A stretch of DNA of 64,000 nt from the NCBI GenBank assembly GCA_951640165.1, contig OX621241.1, positions 7,078,001 to 7,142,000 on the forward strand, given 5' to 3'. This document shows, one piece after another, positions 10,951 through 22,239 of the stretch. Both the position numbers and the translations under genes were made by a program. Position 1 is the stretch's first letter, and each line of letters opens with the position of its first letter. Under the pieces are notes generated by a model. The model saw nothing but the letters and a program-made list of their open reading frames with translations. It was not told where the DNA came from and made no database searches. This DNA comes from Pseudoips prasinana. Taxonomy: Eukaryota > Arthropoda > Insecta > Lepidoptera > Nolidae.

Positions 10951-11595
10951 TACTACTAAACCTAACTGGTCGGGCAGTTTGAAAAACTCTGTCCGTGTCA
11001 CCAATTTCCCTTTAAGAAAGAAAAAGTATTTTGTAGTGTTGATGTGATGTTATACTTCATTATTAACGTTAAGTTAAAGTTTAAATAATGCAATACAACA
11101 TCGTGATAACAAAAGACAACAGTTGGCCTAATATAAAAGTCCGTACCAAAACAAAAAGAACAAAACGTAAACGTGACGTTCGGCGAGCCTTCCGCAACGG
11201 AATATATTTTCCACAATACAAATAAAAGATGGAAAGAACCGATTGCGAGTTTCATGTGTCTCGCTTAACGACACGTCGGCATGACAAAAAATATGTTTTA
11301 TCGTGACACCCGTCATAGCCAGAGAACTCCCGAGATACCTATAAAATTGTATCAAATCGTATAGATATGTTTTGAACGAATGCAGTACACATCCAGGACT
11401 AGACAGCTGTGAAATACGAATAAGCGGAATGACGGTTCATTGTGGTGTGCATTTTTGCTTTTTTGCTACCGACATTTGTTTCCAGTTTTAGAGCTTTTGA
11501 TTAAACTACCATAGCTTATTCGAGTTATATCGAAAGTGTACGTAAGTTAGGTACTCTTTAGGTAGGACTTTGGATACTCGTATAAGAGTACTTGT
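10951..11595. other. Intergenic stretch, no gene supported
   Basis: Two overlapping minus frames (up to 85 codons) have no recognisable domain and conflict with each other, so I do not call either. Confidence 0.4.
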
Positions 11596-11599
11596 ACGA

Positions 11600-11815
11600 G
11601 TATCCAAAGCGGCATTATTAGGATCATACCAAATTTGGTGAGAAAGAAGGGGGAACACTAAGAGACAGAGAAAGTGAGCGCTGATGCATCACAGGGGGCT
11701 CACTTAAACCTACATCTGAGTCGAAAGTCTCAGATTCTGTCGAGTGTTCCCTCCTCTACCACGCGATGGACCTAGTTTCCGCACGATGAATCCATGGAAT
11801 GCTAAGAATTTGGTC
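11600..11815 (+). repeat. Interspersed repeat family E
   Basis: The blocks ATCCAAAGCGGCATTATTAG, GGGGGAACACTAAGAGACAG, TCAGATTCTGTCGAGTG and GAATCCATGGAATGCTAAG recur in the same order at 21808-22215. Class unknown. Confidence 0.6.
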
Positions 11816-11826
11816 TTTTTTTACAA

Positions 11827-12030
11827 TTGGCCTACTGGCCTGGTTAGTAACCTGACTGCTAAGTCAGTGGTCGTGGGTTCAATCTACAGTCAGAACAAAG
11901 CTTTATGTGATAAGCACAAGTATTTAGAAACATATAAGTACGTTTGTCAGTAGCCGGTAGCCCGTTGCTATAGTACCTACATGCTGTGTCTAGTATGGGA
12001 TCAGATGGCAGTCTATTAGTTGTCCCTAGA
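11827..12030 (+). mobile_element. tRNA-derived SINE, family F
   Basis: The tRNA-like head reads GGCCTACTGGCCTGGTTAGT, with a B-box-like GTGGGTTCAATCTA at 11875. The 3' body ends GGGATCAGATGGCAGTC. This is the same arrangement, inverted, as copies at 25700-25968 and 28572-28822. It is a SINE head, not a functional tRNA gene. Confidence 0.65.
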
Positions 12031-12410
12031 TATTTATAAGTTTAAGTGGCGGTCATATTGCCAGGCAATTTAGCAAATAATTATAGTATAGGAATTTTAA
12101 TAATAAAAGGTAATAAAAGGTTAATTGATTGAAAATATTTGTACATGGGTTTGTCTTCGCTAAAACTGAGCCTAGGCTGAGCCTGTTTCGTGGAAAAAAT
12201 ATTTTTAATTAATAAATTAATTTGTATAAAATCAAATCTAGCTATTGTTACTGTCAGTGCGTTGGTAAATTCGGTTCTCGTGATAGTAAGCGTTTAACAT
12301 CGCAAAAACACCTGCCGCACATAATTGCATCAATTGCATGCGGCACTATGTCTAAGTGCGAGGTGGATAGCTATACAAATGTTCTTAAAATCATGACCGT
12401 TTCCATGATG
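12031..12410. other. AT-rich stretch without a gene
   Basis: No supported gene or repeat family is visible. Confidence 0.4.
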
Positions 12411-12623
12411 ATGTAATAATAACATCCTGGGACATTTTTCACACACGGCCATCTGATCCCAAACTAAGCAGAGCTTGTACTATGGAAACCAGACGGATAG
12501 ACTACATGTACATTTTTTTTGTAAATACATACTTATATAGATAATATACACCCAGACTCAGGACAAACAGACATGTTCATGCACACAAATATCTGTCCCG
12601 GGTAGGAATCGAACCCATGTATG
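12411..12623 (-). mobile_element. tRNA-derived SINE family F, minus copy, head truncated
   Basis: It contains CATCCTGGGACATTTTTCAC, GATCCCAAACTAAGCAGAGC and TGTCCCGGGTAGGAATCGAA. The sequence stops inside the tRNA-like head, where the hairpin at 12624 begins. Confidence 0.75.
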
Positions 12624-12691
12624 TTCCATAACTAAGTGTAAGTCATTAGTTACATGGGTATGTAACTAGTGACTTACACTTAGTTTTGGAA
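12624..12691. repeat. 68-bp inverted repeat abutting a SINE
   Basis: TTCCATAACTAAGTGTAAGT... pairs with ...ACTTACACTTAGTTTTGGAA around a TGGGTA loop, with two or three mismatches. It begins exactly where the SINE head breaks off. Confidence 0.7.
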
Positions 12692-12859
12692 CAAGTACTC
12701 TCCCAAGTTATATGACTATTTAAATTATGTAAAACTGACATCATTAGGTATGTTTGTAAAATTCCCATTGCTACAACATACATAAGCGGGCAATGGTAAC
12801 TGTAGATACATAGTTGCGACAAAAGCTTCATCTGGCAACAACATAATATCATTGTGCTC

Positions 12860-13256
12860 TTACCCGAAGCAGAATGCTGGTGCCCGTTCCGAAAAGATCT
12901 TGAATAAAAGCCTAATTTTACATAGGTTACCAGCGTTCTTATCCAAGTTTTTCAAGAGAGGTAGGGCACAGCGTACAGTCGCTCAAAGAGCAGCCCGACT
13001 GGGGAAGTACCTCCACCTTACAGAAGACATTCCTTAATAATAACATTAATCATTTTAGTGTTGTGTTTCTGAGTGTGAGTAAGGTCACCAGAGCTCATTG
13101 GGGTGGGGGTCAGCAACACTTGTTTGCTGACTCTTAAAGGCCGGCAACGCACCCGCGACTCCTCTGGTGTTGCGAGTGTCCATGGGCGGCGGTGATCACT
13201 TACCATCGGGTGACCCGCTTTCTCGTTTGTCGCCCTCTGATATTTATAAAAAAGTC
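12860..13256 (+). mobile_element. LINE 3'-end fragment, family C
   Basis: The region 12950-13037 reads ...RTVAQRAARLGKYLHLTED in plus frame, a C-terminal phrase often seen in lepidopteran LINE remnants. It is followed by a 3' UTR with TCTGGTGTTGCGAGTGTCCA and GGTGACCCGCTTTCTCGTTT, and an A-rich end at 13256. Inverted and partial relatives are at 1860-2035, 22318-22400 and 42645-42745. It is a 5'-truncated copy with no catalytic domain. Confidence 0.6.
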
Positions 13257-13633
13257 TTTATTTTATATAAAACAGAATTTTCTTACTTTTAATATCGAAA
13301 CAGCAAAGCTGACGTAATCCCTAATGGCGTCAATCATAATTTGAATACGGATGTACCTATTATGTATCTCAAACGAAGTATACGTGTATCCTGAGTATTT
13401 CTGAGCAAAGCCGAGCTCAACGAGGTCTCAATTTGTAAGACAAAGCCCCTATCCATCATCTGCGAGCGATACGAAAGAAAACCCGCGTTCTTGGAAGAAA
13501 GAAATAATAGGTTCCGTAGAAAAAAATGTTGACTTGGGAAGTGTTCTGGTTCCCATAGTACGTTTTTATGATTTATGTGTATGCTTATGTATAATTGCTG
13601 TAATATGGATCTAAACCATTTTGTTCTAAAATT
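13257..13633. other. Intergenic stretch without a gene
   Basis: No frame or repeat is recognised. Confidence 0.4.
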
Positions 13634-13641
13634 TGAGACTC

Positions 13642-13777
13642 ATCATTATATCAGCCGAAAAATACCAACTGCCGGACAAAGGCCTCCCCCAAAGATCTCC
13701 ACAATTGCCGGTCTTGTGCTATCCGCATCCAGCGACTTCTAGATGGACCGATGATCTTGTGAGGGTCGCTGGAGAAC
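13642..13777 (-). mobile_element. RTE LINE fragment with internal inversion (twin priming)
   Basis: From 13642 to 13740 the sequence is the reverse complement of the LINE 3' end (compare 7713-7805). From 13741 to 13777 it switches to the plus orientation and matches the segment just upstream (compare 7678-7715, AGATGGACCGATGATCTTGT). The whole is bracketed by TGAGACTC at 13634-13641 and 13778-13785. This is the pattern left by twin priming during target-primed reverse transcription. Confidence 0.85.
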
Positions 13778-13785
13778 TGAGACTC

Positions 13786-13924
13786 TCCGTACTGTAATTT
13801 TACTCAGCTCCGACAAAATCACGCAAAGGTATAGTCGAGTATCAAGTTAGTTTACTGGGATCTGGCCCTGTTCGTTTAGAAAATTCAATTCAGTTCAGTA
13901 CAATATTAATATAAAATATTTTTT
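13786..13924. other. Short spacer, nothing recognised
   Basis: AT-rich sequence with no feature. Confidence 0.3.
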
Positions 13925-14131
13925 TTCTTAAAGACAAAGCCCACACTAGTTAAATTAATCCATGTGTCGCGGAGTACTTTACAAACATATGATTGACGAA
14001 CACACTCCAAGATATCCAGACTCTGGATAACTATTTATGGGTCTCACAAATAGTTGTCCTGCGCGGGAATCGAACCCGGGACACGAAGTGGCGAAGCAAC
14101 TGTATTAAGCGCTGCGCCACACGTGCAGGCA
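13925..14131 (-). mobile_element. tRNA-derived SINE, family G (minus copy)
   Basis: The minus-strand head has a tRNA-like body with GTGTCCCGGGTTCGATTCCC as B box. It is followed by ACAACTATTTGTGAGACCCA and a tail with GTGTCGCGGAG. Plus copies are at 22782-22975 and 38167-38350. The anticodon arm is degenerate, so it is a SINE and not a tRNA gene. Confidence 0.75.
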
Positions 14132-14184
14132 AACGATACAATGTTGTATAATATGATACGTGTTTGGTAAATACTTGCCTTTTA

Positions 14185-14395
14185 CGCCGCTGGTCGTGGG
14201 TTCGAATCCATTTTCCATTTATGATATACTTATTTACATGTCTGTTTGTCCTGAGTCTGGCTGTAATTATCTATATAAATATGTATTTAAAAAAGAAAAG
14301 TAGTATATGAAATATATCAGTTATCTGGTTTCCAGAGTACAACCTCTGCTTATTTTGGAATCAGATGGGAAAAATGTCCCAGGATATAATTATTA
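14185..14395 (+). mobile_element. tRNA-derived SINE family F (plus copy)
   Basis: It contains GCTGGTCGTGGGTTCGAATC, TGTTTGTCCTGAGTCTGGCT and GAAAAATGTCCCAGGATATA, the family-F blocks in sense order. The first half of the tRNA-like head is missing. Confidence 0.75.
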
Positions 14396-14997
14396 ATTAG
14401 TACTATATACATGTAGTCAGTCATGTCATCAGTCCAAACTAAGTGAAGCTTCTATAATGGATACTAGACAACGGATATTATGTAACTTACAACAAATAAA
14501 AAGCAACTTTACCAACTTCATCCATATTTTATCATTTCCAATTTACCTTCTAATATTCATCCGCCAACTTGCAAGATATCAGCATTACGAAGGACTTTAG
14601 AAGCAATTACGAGGATGAAGTAAGTCTTGATATCTTCGTACGGTCCAAGTCACCCCGTGACCTGAATATCTTATTAGTGGCCGACATGAATGAACGAATC
14701 GAGGCGTGTACCATCGGACAGACATCCCACTTGACTCTAGGGTTATGGCGGAATTTTTAATGTCTTTAATGGAGCCATTGTGAAACTTTACGGATTCCAA
14801 ATATACCGTATGCCTAAAATACGTCCTTTTTGTGATGAAAAATAATCAAAGTTAGTTAAGACCACATTGTTTTTTTTTTTATTTATATAAATTATAACGC
14901 TTTTATCTTAAGATAAGATTTAATCTTTATCTTGGTTTGAAAATTTTCCAAAATTTGTATTTTATAGTCTTGTTAAAGTGGATTGAGTCAATTCAAG
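14396..14997. other. Intergenic stretch, no supported gene
   Basis: The two opposed frames of 63-67 codons at 14569-14800 overlap and have no domain. A poly-T run is at 14870-14880. Confidence 0.4.
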
Positions 14998-15110
14998 GAG
15001 TCGCTGGAAGCCACTGGATGCGGGCATCACAGGATCGGCAATTGTGGAGATCTTTAAGGGAGGCCTTTGACCAACAGTGGACGTATTTCGGCTGATATCA
15101 TGATGATAAT
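14998..15110 (+). mobile_element. RTE LINE 3'-terminal fragment
   Basis: GAGTCGCTGGAAGCCACTGG, GATCGGCAATTGTGGAGATC and GTATTTCGGCTGATATCATG match 7700-7809 with scattered substitutions. It is a 5'-truncated older copy. Confidence 0.8.
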
Positions 15111-15744
15111 GACCTTTCCCGAAATCACGATTTTCGTTGTGAATAATGGTGTAATACAAAAATTTATCGTTTGAGAGGTGTTATCATAAAGATATTATGA
15201 TCTTTTTCATGCAAACTTTGAACATTTCATTCGGCTATATTTCTAGAAACGATACCTATGGCACTTATATGTTTCGTAAGGAGGTTGGAAAAGAAATCGA
15301 TTTCCTGGCATCGTACGTTGCTTAAGGGCAGAGCGCCTTCCCTGGATTGGTAGAGGATGCAGGTTTAATCGTCACCAGACCCTATAACATAATGCTTTAC
15401 ATTGAGAAAATGCTATAAAAGTAAACATTGATGGATTTGTAAAAAATTATAAAACTAACGAAGAAGAGTTTACCATAGAAGCTGTCGGGTTCTACAATTA
15501 AGAAATACGAAACCTACTTGGTCATATTTCTTTTCCAAAAAAATGGAACCGATATAAATTTATCTTACAGTGTTTTTAATTTTTCAGATCTGTTTTCCAG
15601 CCATTTATATCCATCATAAATTCTATAAAACTAAGTTTAACTACAACCAAAGCAGCCAAGCATATTCATGGCGGTTATCTTTATTTAAAGCTATAAATCT
15701 TAGTCATAGAATCTACTAAAGACAATAATATTAAATATCTCCGG
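15111..15744. other. AT-rich stretch without a gene
   Basis: No feature is recognised. Confidence 0.4.
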
Positions 15745-15850
15745 ATAACTAACATACTGCCATCTGATTTCAAGCTAGACAGAGATCGTACTATGGTAAT
15801 CAGACAACTGATATATTTTACTTGTACTTATATATTTCTAAATACAAAGA
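15745..15850 (-). mobile_element. SINE family F body fragment
   Basis: AACATACTGCCATCTGATTT and CTATGGTAATCAGACAACTG match the body of family-F copies. No tRNA head is present. Confidence 0.6.
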
Positions 15851-15984
15851 AGTTTATTAACTAGACCCAAAGTGGTCGGAAATAATTGTGGCAGTTATTT
15901 TAATTAAAGGCTATATAGGTTTTCCCTTTGCTCTGGAGGGAAGGGGAACTATTCATTTTCTAACTCCTCCTTTTTCTCTTTCTG

Positions 15985-16135
15985 ATTAAACTCGTTGCGG
16001 GATCCAAGACAGTTAAAGCGTTTTCCCGGGACATGCCTGAGCTTCACCGCTCAGTGTCGTTTCATTGTGTGCCACTTTTGATACTGGCTTACAGGAGTTG
16101 CGGTGGTGGGTAAGAGGGAGGGACTAGTCCCGAAA
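15985..16135 (+). mobile_element. SINE-like repeat family D
   Basis: It matches 10798-10950 block by block, from CTCGTTGCGGGATCCAAGAC to GGAGGGACTAGTCCCGAA. Confidence 0.75.
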
Positions 16136-16184
16136 AAATATATAGGTTTAAGAATCCAGGCAAGAAAATAATAATACATTTTTT

Positions 16185-16400
16185 CGGATTACTAACACAC
16201 TGCCATCTGATTCCAAACTAGAGAGAGCCTGGGCTATGGAATTCAGACAACTGATAATATCTCAATATCAGTTGTTATGTCAAATACATACCTATATATT
16301 ATATAAAAATTACACCCCGACATAGAACAAGTAATCGTGTTCATCACATAAACCGACGACCTCCGCGTGGGTTCGATCCCTAACCATGACAAATCTTAGC
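16185..16400 (-). mobile_element. tRNA-derived SINE family F (minus copy)
   Basis: CACTGCCATCTGATTCCAAA, GGGCTATGGAATTCAGACAA and GTGGGTTCGATCCCTAACCA are family-F blocks. The copy is degraded relative to 25700-25968. Confidence 0.6.
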
Positions 16401-16539
16401 AATCAGGGTCACTATCTACTTGATCTAAAGGCCATTCAAGAGGAATACTTTAATAAAAATTACAGCTATAAACGACTCTTAAGAGAAAAGACGCTACAGA
16501 TAGACGGACACTGAAAAAAAAAAAACTTGTGTGTACTTA

Positions 16540-16790
16540 TGTACACGCGTTAGAAGTTATACTTCTTAATATACAACTTGAACATAGTTATCAATTTTCA
16601 TACCACCTAGAACTAACGTCATGCTGTTATTTTTACGATGCGCGCGCATTGTAAAAATTCACTGTCATACCACCTAGAACTAACTTCATGCTGTTAAATT
16701 TTTTGGTGTCGGTGTGCGCGCGCATCGTAAAAATTCACTCTCATCATTTTTCTCCATCGCGCCAAAAGAAGTATAACTTCAAAAATGCTT
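16540..16790. repeat. Local duplication of a ~65-85-bp unit with GCGCGCGC cores
   Basis: TACCACCTAGAACTAAC and TCATGCTGTTA occur at 16600-16630 and 16665-16698. Each is followed by a (T)GCGCGCGCAT core and GTAAAAATTCACT. The region is bounded by GAAGTTATACTTC at 16549-16565 and GAAGTATAACTTC at 16769-16781, which are complementary and could be terminal repeats of one element. Confidence 0.65.
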
Positions 16791-17304
16791 TCTAAATAAT
16801 AACACACCCCTTTTAATGTTGGAAGGGTAAAAAGCGATTTCTTACTAAGTTCTTCACTATCTACCGTCCACCGTCCGTCACGTAGCAGCTAAATAAATAA
16901 GGTAGTTAAATATTCTAAGAGCATCGATCTCATTAATTACTAACTTACGGAACCCTAAAGGTACAAAGGCCGGACAGGGCGCAGATTATCACCGGATAAG
17001 TTTGATCAATACCTTCGCACGCTCCAAATATTTCGAGTAAGTTCTGTTTTGTTACTGCTATTTTTCTTCATGATTTTTTTCGGTCGGCGACGTCTGTTCG
17101 ATTTTTGTTACTTAATATCTATCTTATTTTGGTGAAACGAGATTTTTCGAAGTAACTATTACATTTATTATAACTTACGAATAGTGCTCGTAGTGTAATC
17201 TAGGCTATATGGCGGCCATTCTTAACGGAGACTAGTCAATTACGCAGTTATTTTGTATGCAAACACAGTGTACCTACTCTCGTACCTTCACTCTAATAAT
17301 CCTA
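16791..17304. other. Intergenic stretch without a gene
   Basis: No supported feature is visible. Confidence 0.4.
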
Positions 17305-17528
17305 TAGAATGGCTATGCTGCACGACCGAGGAGAGGTCCGGAGGCGTAGCACTGAGAGCTTAACGTGTTCTTCGAGGCCATGTGACTTGGAGAGCACGAT
17401 GTAACACCACCAAATCCAGACTCAGGACTGCTACAGGGCATTTTTTTTTCTAGAAAACCAACCCGAGATTTGAACCCAGTACCTCATTATCTACAGTTAA
17501 ACACTACTTCTTGAGCAATGACTACACG
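17305..17528 (-). mobile_element. tRNA-derived SINE family A (minus copy)
   Basis: GAGCTTAACGTGTTCTTCGA, then AACCCGAGATTTGAACCCAG (an inverted B box), match in order the better copy at 25985-26495. It is a degraded SINE. Confidence 0.6.
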
Positions 17529-17720
17529 AGTAGAGCAATAGTTAAGGTAGTCGACTCACTTCTACCTCGGTGTCCTCGTGTTTCGAGTTGAAATTCCAAA
17601 CAGGACAACCACTTGTGTGACCAATAAATTGTTGTTCTGAGTCTAGGGGTACTATGTATCCGTGAATTGCATGTTTCTAATGACTCCCGCGATAAAGGTA
17701 CTTAGTTCTCTGGTGCAAGG
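17529..17720 (+). mobile_element. tRNA-derived SINE family G (plus, degraded)
   Basis: GTGTTTCGAGTTGAAATTCC stands at the B-box position. ACAACCACTTGTGTGACCAA and GTTGTTCTGAGTCTAGGGGT follow, as in 22782-22975. Confidence 0.55.
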
Positions 17721-18442
17721 TTTGTTTAAAAAAATGAGTTAGTTCAAAATATAAAAATAAAACATTATAGACAAGCTTAGATAAATAATTTCACAACACC
17801 AGAAAATGGATGACATATTTGTATAACAATCCGAATAAAATAAATATTTAATATTTACTCTGTGATATAGCAAATATTAAAAGGAAAAATATCATTTCCT
17901 TTTGGAAAGAAGTTTATGAAACGAAAGAACTTAAGAATGGCAATTTGTGTAAGCTCTGTGTAGAATAAAATTGCGTTTGCATTGTTTATAAACAAGTGGA
18001 TAGACAGGTACACAATGAAATTTGATTATTTAAAATCTTTTGACCAATGCGGCTTCCATATTACGTACCTATTAAAGCGATAGCAACATTTGCACAATAA
18101 CAGCTCCAAATTAGTATTTGGTATCGCTCAAACGAATTAGGTTAAGTGTTTGATGTTAATTCCAAATTGTTACTGCTATAATGCTCTTGAGAAAAAGGAA
18201 ATGATAATATAAGGTTTTCTTCTTTGCGTTTGTAAGTAAGTATTACGGAATCGTTTTAAGATCTTGGTGGTGCCAGTTTGTCACAGAGGATTTTGTTAGA
18301 AACAGTGTATAATAGAAAGGTCATTGGGCGAAATCTGACCCAGTTGACGATAGTTTTCCTACAAAAACCAAATTAAATTAAATTGTTAAGTATTAACCTA
18401 CATTAAAATATATAGTTATTTTTTTTAAACCATGGGAATAAA
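17721..18442. other. AT-rich stretch upstream of a transposase remnant
   Basis: No coding frame is supported. The missing N-terminal part of the transposase is not visible here. Confidence 0.4.
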
Positions 18443-18999
18443 ATGTTAATTAATGGGAATAACATTAATGAAAATGTAAATAGAAGAAATGAGTTGGCAG
18501 ATAATGTGAGCGAGCAAAAACTAAATTGGCAAAGAGTAGCCTTTATTTCAATTGATGCAAGTAATGTAGCTTTGGATAACTTCCCACGCCTAACTTTTGA
18601 AGATTTGATACTATTTACGTTGGGCACCTACCATTTTAGGATCGCTAGATCATACGTTCACGAACACTTGCGACCAAATGGTCTGTATATTGTTGAACTA
18701 TACCGGCACCATGAATTGGTTAACCACAAAATATTAATACGGGGAAAATACAGTCGCGGTATGTCAGGAGCAAAATATACTATACTTACATATTGGTGAA
18801 CCCAACAAGACAGGGCAGAGATATTATCGAAGATTACTACTGCTCTTGTATCCACGGTTGCCGCACTATTGGATGCTGCGCGCATATAGCCAGCATAGTA
18901 TATTATTTGTCTTGGGCCCGACATCAAAATCAAATTGATGCGCCTGCGGCGTTTTTAGACGATACAATTATTCCTGTAGACATTGATCATGTCGAATAA
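18443..18999 (+). pseudogene. C-terminal transposase remnant with SWIM-type zinc motif, frameshifted
   Basis: Two plus frames read as one protein end. 18443-18799 carries FPRLTFEDLILFTLGTYHF and a following R-A-R-S-Y-V-x-E-H-L stretch. 18793-18999 carries YYCSCIHGCRTIGCCAHIAS, a CxC...CxH SWIM-type zinc-binding motif. The first frame stops at TGA 18797, and the second picks up the sense a base away, so one indel near 18795 breaks the gene. I recall this pairing (a 'LGxYxLxxAxSY' stretch followed by SWIM) from the C-termini of DDE-type transposases in invertebrates. I cannot name the superfamily safely. No DDE core lies upstream, so this is a dead fragment. It could also be a domesticated-gene remnant. 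Confidence 0.55.
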
Positions 19000-20703
19000 A
19001 ACTTAAAAACTCTTCTACACTTGTTTTATTTTACTTATTTTATTTATAAAATCATGTTTACTATCAAAAAACCAATAAAAATGTACTAAGCCTTGTTATA
19101 ATAAACCTTATTATTGTATTTTTATTTTTTAGATTTATGTTTTTTTCCCGTTGTCTGCGTTAATGCGACATATATATTCGTAAACTAGAGACGTTTATCT
19201 AAACATACTACCTATTTTTTTTTCTGTAGGCCGTGGGTATAGGTTCCATACTCAGTTGCCCAATGACCTTTGATATTTGTTCTAAATTTGATATTAGTTC
19301 TATATTACACAGATTGGACAGTTCTTTATAGGTAATTCAACATTATAGGGGCGACTACTTCTGATAATTTTAATCCACATATACGTAATGCAAAAGCGAA
19401 CCATTTTTTAGTTATCAAGTTTTTGACTTTATCAAAATAAATAAAAATTGCAGTATCAAAAAATTATAAATAAAATACTTAATTTTAATTTTTACGTCTG
19501 AATATAAAAACGATTAAACACTTATATTTTACACAACTGTTATTTATCAATAGCATTAAACGGTCCAAATTTAAAAAAGCGAGACAAAAGCATTTTTGTT
19601 CAATATTATTTTGAGTTTTATTTCCAATTAAATGCCTTGAAAACAAAAAAAAAATGGTTATCATACTTGGCTTGCAGATTATTTTATCCGCATAACTGTT
19701 TTCTTAGCTCTTCAACAACGTATAACAACTAGGAACTTATTTCAAAGAACTGAAATATCAATATTCACAAAGGAAATAGGCGGAAATTCGTTTTCGAACT
19801 AAACTTAAAATCTCTGGTTGAATATGCTGCAAACAGGTTTAAAGTATACCTAAGTCAATGCAGGAATCAAACTGGCAAGTCAAGAAAAATAAACAAAGTT
19901 TTCAGAGTTCCTTTTTCAAAAAGTATTCATGCGAGCATTATTTTGTTTTGTTTTACAGTTTATCGCCGTGCTTTTCGAAGTAAATGCACTCACAATTGTA
20001 GTTTAATTTTTAATTTGAATTGAAATATGGAAGAGCCTAGTTTCAAATGAAGAATACGCCGATATATTTGTGTTTTGTGACGGTAATTTTCGCGCCGGTT
20101 TCCGAGATAGTAGTAGTGATCAGAGACGAAAAATATATGTTGACCCCAGTCGCGATTGTGTCGCCGTCTTTTTATACTCAATATTAGTTCAGAAATGGTA
20201 AGCCGATTTTTTATTTTAAATCATTACAACAATATTTGAACCAGAAGTGTTTAAGAGCCGCTGATAAAAAAGAAATAAAAACTACCATGCTATTTTTCAT
20301 TTATGTTATTAGATACTTTACATACAATTTTGCGATAGTTAGTTCTAGAATATATAAGTGGAGGAAAAAGCGTATAAATTGCCCCATACAAATCCTTATT
20401 TTGAGAAGACGAGTAGCCATTCGAGTAGCACGTACAACAAGGTTATGTTAAATGACATTACAATGCTTTATTTGTAAACGGTTCAATATTTTTCTGGATA
20501 ATAGTCATCTATTCCAACGAGACTCATTTTTTGTAGTCCACGTGTAACATCAAATATCTATAAAATACCATTATCTTTTATCAGTTGACGTTGCCGAATT
20601 CGTGCGTGGATAATGTGGAATTCAATTAAACAAATTAGAATATTTACCTAAACTATAATGATACTACTTAGTACTAATTAAGGTTAATTACCTTGGTAGG
20701 GTA
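19000..20703. other. Long AT-rich stretch without a supported gene
   Basis: Small frames at 19990-20181 (minus) and 20236-20451 (plus) have basic, low-complexity translations and no motif, so I do not call them. No repeat family was recognised. Confidence 0.4.
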
Positions 20704-20836
20704 CAGACGCTAGCACATCGACTACCCCAATCTGTCAAATTTCTTTATTAAATTTACAACTTTACCACAAAAGCATAATGTTCACATTCAAATAGGGTGA
20801 GAGACAGATTGGGGTAGCTTGATGTGCTGGCATCTG
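20704..20836. mobile_element. MITE with ~30-40-bp TIRs and TA target site
   Basis: The termini are CAGACGCTAGCACATCGACT and ...AGCTTGATGTGCTGGCATCTG, with TA on both sides. The arms continue into CCCCAATCTGTCAAATTT on the left and its complement on the right. Related copies lie at 24226-24360 and 54523-54657. TA flanks suggest a Tc1/mariner-type partner. Confidence 0.8.
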
Positions 20837-21804
20837 TATGTTAATTGTGCGTTATTTAAGGCAACTGGGCCCGTAGTCCGACTCATTCTTTACGTTTTTG
20901 GAACATACATTCTTAAAAGCAGACCGTCTATGTTATAACTGGAGTATGTGACTGATACAGTAGGTATTTTCTACGCCACTAGGCATATATACTATAAAGC
21001 TGATGGAAGGTCCAGTTAGGTATTTTATGTCCTCGACTACGTTTTGGTCACGAAAGCACAAAGTCTGTACGTGATATGTGTAAGTTTATTTTGTTAATAG
21101 AATTTTATCTCGAACAAGCCCAACCACTGAATGTCTGCCTCTGAAATATCTTTGAGACAAATTTGGTAAATGTTTACTGGCGTACCAAAAATACGAGGGG
21201 AATTATAAATAAGAAAGCCAAACTAATGTTATTTAATTTTTTATATACATTATAATAACAAATGTAGCAAAATAGTATTACAGTCAAAATTACATTTTTC
21301 TTTAATCTAATGTGACATTTCAAGTAAAGCTAATAGCATATGAATAAACTATATCCAGTACATTTTGAAATGAAGACTTCTTTTTACCCGATTATCCTGA
21401 GGAGGAAACTTAAGTGAACTGTCACAATCGGATCGGTGACGCTAGATTAGGATTAATTGGCTCCATTAAGTGCGCTCAGGTCGGTGTTGCACTGATTTGT
21501 GTATATGCGGCTCAAGTCATCATCAGCATTTACTAACCGACAAGATTTTATTAGTGAACACTTCTATCGCGGGGCCATAAGCACACACTAATTTTTGTAT
21601 TAAAGTACGAGATACAATGAAAATGTAACGGTTTGTTTTGTTTCAGAAATCTGATGATCCATTTAGTTGATCAGGTTACCATGGGAGATTGATATCATCA
21701 AGTTCATCTGAAATAAAAAAAAAACAATTATTTTAGAACTTTTAGAAATTTGAGATGTGGGGTCGAGATACATGTACAAGTAATTATACTTCCGTAGGTT
21801 CTAT
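20837..21804. other. Intergenic stretch without a gene
   Basis: No supported gene or repeat family is visible. Confidence 0.4.
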
Positions 21805-21807
21805 ATT

Positions 21808-22215
21808 AGAACGCGTATCCAAAGCGGCATTGTTAGGTTGACAATAACTTGATACGAGCTGGCTAAATATCATTGCTATTAAAATAAATTTTATAAATGT
21901 TTTCATACAATATGTACCTAAATATCTATGTTACTAGAAATAATAATGTATACAACTATATTACAACAAACAGGTTCTGACTATTTACAAGCGCTTTTTT
22001 AAAGTCTACGTGAATAAAAACCTTTTTTATTTATTTATTTAGGATGTTACCAAATTTGGCTAGGAAGAGGGGGGAACACTGAGAGACAGAGAAGGCCCCC
22101 TTAAACCTACATCTGATTCGCAAGTCTCAGACTCTGTCGACCCCCTCCTCTACCACGCGATCTACACGTGCGGAAATCGGGTCCCGGTTTTCGCACGGTG
22201 AATCCTTGGAATGCT
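21808..22215 (+). repeat. Interspersed repeat family E, interrupted
   Basis: The first block ATCCAAAGCGGCATTGTTAG (21818-21837) and the blocks after 22043 are contiguous in the uninterrupted copy at 11600-11815. In this copy they are split by the element at 21838-22042. Confidence 0.75.
21838..22042 (+). mobile_element. LINE-tail-like element (TTTA-rich 3' end) nested in repeat E
   Basis: The element runs from GTTGACAATAACTTGATACG to GTGAATAAAAACCTTTTTTA and a (TTTA)n tail. TTAGG stands at both junctions and is a likely target duplication. Minus copies are at 29205-29425 and 61731-62126. The tail suggests LINE-mediated movement. No coding frame. Confidence 0.75.
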
Positions 22216-22239
22216 AAGAATTAAGTCTTTCCTCACTCC

